DNA of 64,000 bases from Curtobacterium sp. MCJR17_020 (lineage in GTDB: Bacteria > Actinomycetota > Actinomycetes > Actinomycetales > Microbacteriaceae), in contig NZ_CP126261.1 of assembly GCF_003234365.2 (NCBI RefSeq), positions 83,861 to 147,860 of the forward strand, read 5' to 3'. The position numbers and the translations under genes are program-made. The notes under the pieces are model-generated. The model was not told the origin of the DNA. It was given only the letters and a program-made list of their open reading frames with translations, and did no database searches. Position 1 is the stretch's first letter; the number at the start of each line of letters is the position of its first letter. This document shows, piece after piece, positions 60,295 through 64,000 of this stretch.

Positions 60295-60918
60295 GTGGTG
60301 CAACACAAGACGCAGACCGTCGCCTACGTCCGGGTGAGCTCGATCGACCAGAACCTCGACCGGCAACTCGAGACGATCGGCGACGTCGACCGAATCTTCG
60401 AAGAAAAAATCTCCGGCGGATCCCGCACCGACCGAACCGCACTGCTCGACTGCATCGGCTATGTCCGGGACGGCGACACCGTCCGCGTCGCCTCGATGGA
60501 CCGCCTTGCACGGTCCCTCGGTGACCTGCGGGACATCGTCGACGAGATCACCGCCAAGGGCGCATCGGTCGAGTTCGTGAAGGAGCAGCAGACCTACAGC
60601 CGCGACACCGACGACGCGATCGGCCGGCTCATGCTGAACCTCCTCGGCGCGTTCGCCGAGTTCGAACGCACCCTCATCCGCGAACGCCAACGCGAAGGCA
60701 TCCGCATCGCCAAGGCCGCCGGCAAGTACAAGGGCCGAGGCCGCAAGCTCACCGACGAACAGATCACCGAAGCCCGCCGGCTCATCAGCACCGGCGTCCC
60801 GAAGACCACTGTCGCCCGCGGGCTCGGCATCGACCGCGCCACCCTTTACCGAATGCTCGCGACACCCCTCTCCCCCACCGCTCCAGACGCACCCATCGGC
60901 AACGTCCCCAGCCTGTAG
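60295..60918 (+). CDS. Serine recombinase (Tn3-type resolvase)
   Basis: 207 residues from GTG 60295 (GTG 60298 also possible). Catalytic N-terminal domain: AYVRVSSIDQNLDRQL with the nucleophile Ser, then VASMDRLARSLGDL (the Arg pair) and LLGAFAEFERTLIRERQREG. C-terminal HTH: KLTDEQITEARRLISTGVPKTTVARGLGIDRATLYRML. Complete and presumably active. Its location beside the low-GC Pycsar operon suggests a role in the movement of that block. Confidence 0.85.
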   Translation: MVQHKTQTVAYVRVSSIDQNLDRQLETIGDVDRIFEEKISGGSRTDRTALLDCIGYVRDGDTVRVASMDRLARSLGDLRDIVDEITAKGASVEFVKEQQTYSRDTDDAIGRLMLNLLGAFAEFERTLIRERQREGIRIAKAAGKYKGRGRKLTDEQITEARRLISTGVPKTTVARGLGIDRATLYRMLATPLSPTAPDAPIGNVPSL

Positions 60919-61210
60919 TGTTTAGCGCCCCTTCACCGGGCATTTTCGCGGGACAGGCAAACGGCAATACCCCTGGTCAGGATGCAGTAGGCACCGGGGC
61001 CTTCCAAAGCGACAGTTGTCGTGTAGCGGTGGACGACCGGCTGCTGGGACAGCGCCGACCCACGTCGAAGTCCGTTCAACCCGCTTCTCCCACCCTGATA
61101 GGAGGTTTCGCTGGCTGGTGGTAGTCGAGTCCTTGCGGAGGCACCTCAGAGCCCCCTGTTGCACGGCCCGGCCGAGAGCCCGATATCGGGGACAGGCATC
61201 GTCCTGGTCC
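60919..61210. other. Intergenic region
   Basis: About 290 bases without a gene or clear structure, between convergent ends of the resolvase and the epoxide hydrolase. Confidence 0.4.
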
Positions 61211-62371
61211 TCACCCGTCGGATCGCTGGAGCGCTACGAAGAACGCGTGGATGTCGGCGGCAAGAAGTTCGGGTTCTTCGTGTGCGGCGAAGTGGCCGCC
61301 ACGAGGCATCTCCGTGAACCGCTGCAGGGCGTAGGTCCGCTCAACCCATTGCCTCGGTGGCCGTGAGAGGTCCGCGGGGAACACGGCCACTGCCGTCGGA
61401 ACGTCGACCCGCCGGACCGGCACGCTCAGGCCCTGCCCGTGTTCGAAGTACGGTCGGAACGAAGTCGAGATGGTGTTCGTGAACCAGTACAGCGACGCCT
61501 GCGTGAGGATGAACTCATCACTGAAGCGACTGCTGAGTTGGCCTTCGCTGTCACTCCACGCGCGGTACTTCTCGACAATCCACGCGAGCAGTCCCACCGG
61601 AGAGTCCGCCAAAGCCGGGGCGAGGCTCATCGGCCGGGTCTGCTGCTGGTGTTGGTAGCCGCCCTCAGCTGCCGTCCACCGTGCAATGGCGGCCAAGTGC
61701 GACCGCTCGGCATCATCGAGCGATTCGGAGTCGTAGTCGGCGGGCCCGGATACGGCGAGGAGATGAATGCCGACGACGGACTCCGGGTGCGCCTCCCCAA
61801 GCCGAGACGTCACACCGGCACCGAGGTCACCCCCATGCGCGCCGTAGCGTTCGAACCCGAGCTCGTCACGCATGAGCCGATGCCAGAGCTCATGCGTCGG
61901 GAGGTCGGCGGGGAATGTGGGACGCGCCGGCGTGAACGTGAAACCCGGAAGGGAGGGAACGATCACGGTGAACGCCGGCCGTGTGGGGTAGCCGAAGGTA
62001 GCAGGATCCGAGAGCCGCCGTGCAAGGTCGACGAGTTCGAGGAACGTGCTCGGCCATCCGTGCGTGAGCACGAGTGGCGGTAGCTCGGCGTCGCCAGGAC
62101 TCGTCGCGACGGCGTCGAATCGGAGGTAGTAGACGGCTGTTCCCCCGATGTCGGTGATGAACGACGGCAACGCGTTGATCATGGCCTCCTGCGCCCGCCA
62201 GTCGAACGCCGAGGCCCAGTGGGCGGCGAGACGCCGCAGCTCGGAGGGATCAGTGCCCGCATCCCACCCCGAGGCTCCGATCGGTGTAGCCCAGCGCGTG
62301 GTGTCCACCCGACGGCGAAGGTCCCCGACCTCTTCCTCGGGCACTCGGAAGGCGAACGGTACAGATGTCAT
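61211..62371 (-). CDS. Epoxide hydrolase
   Basis: 386 residues from ATG 62371. Epoxide hydrolase N-terminal domain (FRVPEEEVGDLRRRVDTTRW), then alpha/beta hydrolase motifs: oxyanion HGWPSTFLE, nucleophile Asp in YGAHGGDLGAGVTSRL, and catalytic His in MPRGGHFAAHEEPELL. Full length. It overlaps the MFS stop by ATGA and is the third gene of a TetR-MFS-hydrolase operon. Confidence 0.9.
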   Translation of the reverse strand: MTSVPFAFRVPEEEVGDLRRRVDTTRWATPIGASGWDAGTDPSELRRLAAHWASAFDWRAQEAMINALPSFITDIGGTAVYYLRFDAVATSPGDAELPPLVLTHGWPSTFLELVDLARRLSDPATFGYPTRPAFTVIVPSLPGFTFTPARPTFPADLPTHELWHRLMRDELGFERYGAHGGDLGAGVTSRLGEAHPESVVGIHLLAVSGPADYDSESLDDAERSHLAAIARWTAAEGGYQHQQQTRPMSLAPALADSPVGLLAWIVEKYRAWSDSEGQLSSRFSDEFILTQASLYWFTNTISTSFRPYFEHGQGLSVPVRRVDVPTAVAVFPADLSRPPRQWVERTYALQRFTEMPRGGHFAAHEEPELLAADIHAFFVALQRSDG

Positions 62372-63660
62372 GGGAGTTCCGTCTCGGAGATTGTTGAGCG
62401 TGAGCGTGCGCGAGGGCGGATCGCGCGGGCGGGGACCATCGCGATGATGAGGAGCGGGACGCCGACAGTGGGCAGCGCGTCGGTCAGTCCGGTGAGTTTG
62501 GCAGCGAGCCCGATTCCCGGAGGACCAACGAGATACCCCGCGTACGCGAGGGACGTCACGACGCTGATGCCGGACGCTGCCGCAGGTCCCTCGCGTCCAA
62601 CAGCCCCGACGCACAGCGGTATCCCGATCGGGATGCCAAGGCCCCAGAGCACCACCCCAATCGGCGGCCCTACAGGAACCGGCAGCAGAGCGAACGTCAC
62701 GATGCCGACCGCGCTCGTCCCAGCTGCGGCGCGCAGCAAGTTTGAACCAGCGAATCGGTCGGATAGCGACCCGGCGAACCAACGTCCTGTCGTCGTCGAC
62801 ACCAGGAACAGTACGTACAGAAGCGTGGCAACCGCGACCGCGAGGCCACGATCGCGCAAGGCGGCGATAGCGATCCAGTTGCTGCCCGCACCCTCCATCA
62901 CGGCGAAGGTGAACGCGACCACCCCAACCACGAACGTCTTCGGAGCACGGAATCCTCGTACCGCGGCTCCGACGCCATCCTTCCGTCCCGAACCGCCGCT
63001 GGCGCCAGTGTCGCCACGGGGGCTCACAATCACCCCGACTCCACCGATGCTGTTCCCTGCGACCCATCGCATCGCCAGCACCACGGCGCAAGCAACTCCT
63101 GCAAGGTGGACGGACACCGGCACTCGGTATGCGATCGCGAGCCAGCCGAACACGCCTCCAATGATTGCCCCCACTCCGAACGCGGCATACGCACGCGCCA
63201 GCAACGATCGACCGGTTCGGGCCTCCAGGTCGGCGACGGTGACGGCCACCGCAACGTCCCACAGCCCGGTGATCATCCCTAAGCAGGACAACCCCAAGGC
63301 GAGAAGTACCCACGAGCTCACGGTGAAGGCGACGGCAACACAGCCCAGAGACGCAGCAACAACGAAGGCTCCACCGCGAAGGACACGCGCTGTGCCCCAC
63401 CGCCCGATCAGCGGACCCGCGAATGGCAGCACGACGACACCCGCGAGGGCGACAAGCACGAGCAACAAGGCGAACGACGACGGTTCGATGCGAAGCCGCC
63501 GCGCAAGTTCCGGCGATCGCGCCGTCCAACTGGACACCGAAACACTAAGGACCGCGAAGCTCATATAGGCGGCCCACACAGCACGCCCCACCACGGCGCC
63601 GCCTCCCGCCGATTGCGGCCGACCAAAACGGAAGCCTCCGAGCGAGGAATTCGCCCTCAT
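62368..63660 (-). CDS. MFS transporter
   Basis: 430 residues from ATG 63660, which overlaps the TetR stop. About 12 helices; GPLIGRWGTARVLRGGAF resembles the MFS loop 2-3 motif, and a soluble central loop (SPRGDTGASGGSGRKDGVG) divides the two halves. Probably exports the substrate, or a product, of the epoxide hydrolase. Regulated by the TetR gene. Confidence 0.85.
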   Translation of the reverse strand: MRANSSLGGFRFGRPQSAGGGAVVGRAVWAAYMSFAVLSVSVSSWTARSPELARRLRIEPSSFALLLVLVALAGVVVLPFAGPLIGRWGTARVLRGGAFVVAASLGCVAVAFTVSSWVLLALGLSCLGMITGLWDVAVAVTVADLEARTGRSLLARAYAAFGVGAIIGGVFGWLAIAYRVPVSVHLAGVACAVVLAMRWVAGNSIGGVGVIVSPRGDTGASGGSGRKDGVGAAVRGFRAPKTFVVGVVAFTFAVMEGAGSNWIAIAALRDRGLAVAVATLLYVLFLVSTTTGRWFAGSLSDRFAGSNLLRAAAGTSAVGIVTFALLPVPVGPPIGVVLWGLGIPIGIPLCVGAVGREGPAAASGISVVTSLAYAGYLVGPPGIGLAAKLTGLTDALPTVGVPLLIIAMVPARAIRPRARSRSTISETELP

Positions 63661-64000
63661 GTCCGTCCCGACCACTGCGGCACAACGGGGTCAAGGACAG
63701 AGCGGATGACCGACTCATCGACCGGAGTGGTGGACAGCAGCGACTGGAGGATCATGCCCTCCAACAGCGCGTCCAGGCGCGCAGCGTCCAAGCTGCCGAC
63801 GTGCGCCGCAAGCGTGGCACGGCTCTGGAGCGTCCACGCCTCCACGAGAGGACGAAGACCGGGCCGGTGCAACGCGGCGAGATGCAGCTCGAAGCCAAGA
63901 GCAGCGGAACGTGAACGTGCAGCCCCCCCGACGACAAGCCGCACGAGGACGTTCATCAACTCGTTTCGGGAGCCAACACCCGTGAAGAGGTCCGCATAGA
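63657..64000 (-). CDS. TetR-family regulator, 5' end outside window
   Basis: The frame is open to the window edge (YADLFTGVGSRNELMNVLVRLVVGG at the boundary) and ends VPQWSGRT. The helical pattern (FELHLAALHRPGLRPLVEAWTLQSRATLAAHVGSLDAARLDALLEGMILQS) is a TetR C-terminal domain; the HTH lies outside the window. The stop overlaps the MFS start (ATGA). Confidence 0.65.
   Translation of the reverse strand, partial: YADLFTGVGSRNELMNVLVRLVVGGAARSRSAALGFELHLAALHRPGLRPLVEAWTLQSRATLAAHVGSLDAARLDALLEGMILQSLLSTTPVDESVIRSVLDPVVPQWSGRT

Overview
The window is high-GC DNA with actinobacterial gene families throughout: Lsr2, LtrA, DUF4383, DUF4267, DUF6766, DUF2510, DUF4236, HspR- and HrcA-type heat-shock operators, and an NrdH redoxin. 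The style fits Microbacteriaceae, for example a Curtobacterium-like organism; that placement is inference. There is no rRNA, tRNA or CRISPR array, and I see no core housekeeping genes. The content is a mosaic of regulators, small hypotheticals, broken genes, IS remnants and plasmid-type functions, which suggests a large plasmid or a heavily remodelled accessory region.

Layout. 1-8.7 kb is plasmid-like. A seven-gene minus-strand operon with overlapping starts runs from nrdH to a Fic toxin/VbhA antitoxin pair. It is followed by an LPD29 protein, a 163-bp inverted repeat, paired palindromes and a ParB-like protein. This block ends near 8757, where a minus-strand gene fragment is fused to a 5'-truncated SGNH hydrolase. 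9-25.8 kb holds an IS30 remnant, secreted proteins (including a DUF3500 lipoprotein), membrane proteins, two TetR regulators with visible operators, SDR and LtrA genes, a truncated GntR gene, an AraC regulator, a beta-hydroxyacid-dehydrogenase-like gene, hsp20 with both HAIR and CIRCE operators, and a graveyard of transposase pieces. 25.8-31.2 kb carries zinc-ribbon and other small proteins, an SSB, and a minus-strand surface-fibre-like operon (two SipW-type exported proteins, a SipW-like signal peptidase, a LAxTG cell-wall-anchored protein and a third exported protein). 31.3-36 kb has an IS3 remnant, a frameshifted SDR with a divergent MarR, a PIN/HTH toxin-antitoxin pair and an intact IS30. 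36-41 kb contains an AAA ATPase with a strong dyad operator, a first Lsr2, two dif-like sites that bracket a DUF4236 / G5 module, and a second, differently broken GntR copy. 41.5-51.6 kb is rich in signalling genes: ECF sigma factor, PP2C phosphatase, a BLUF-TetR fusion, MarR, AraC and GntR regulators. Two copies of a structured repeat bracket part of it. 51.8-57.7 kb has a PDDEXK protein, a second Lsr2, two more dif-like sites around a helicase-associated-repeat gene, and a GIY-YIG protein split by an in-frame stop.

The most notable system is at 57.8-60.1 kb. It is a compact three-gene operon, visibly lower in GC than its neighbours, encoding two different class III nucleotidyl cyclases on either side of a three-helix membrane protein of the Pycsar effector type. 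It looks like a two-cyclase variant of the Pycsar anti-phage system and lies beside a serine resolvase. The window ends in a TetR-MFS-epoxide hydrolase operon.

The dif-like sites and their small gene modules, the complementary broken GntR copies, the BLUF-TetR fusion that lacks the flavin-contacting glutamine, and the SipW/LAxTG operon are the other points most worth follow-up.
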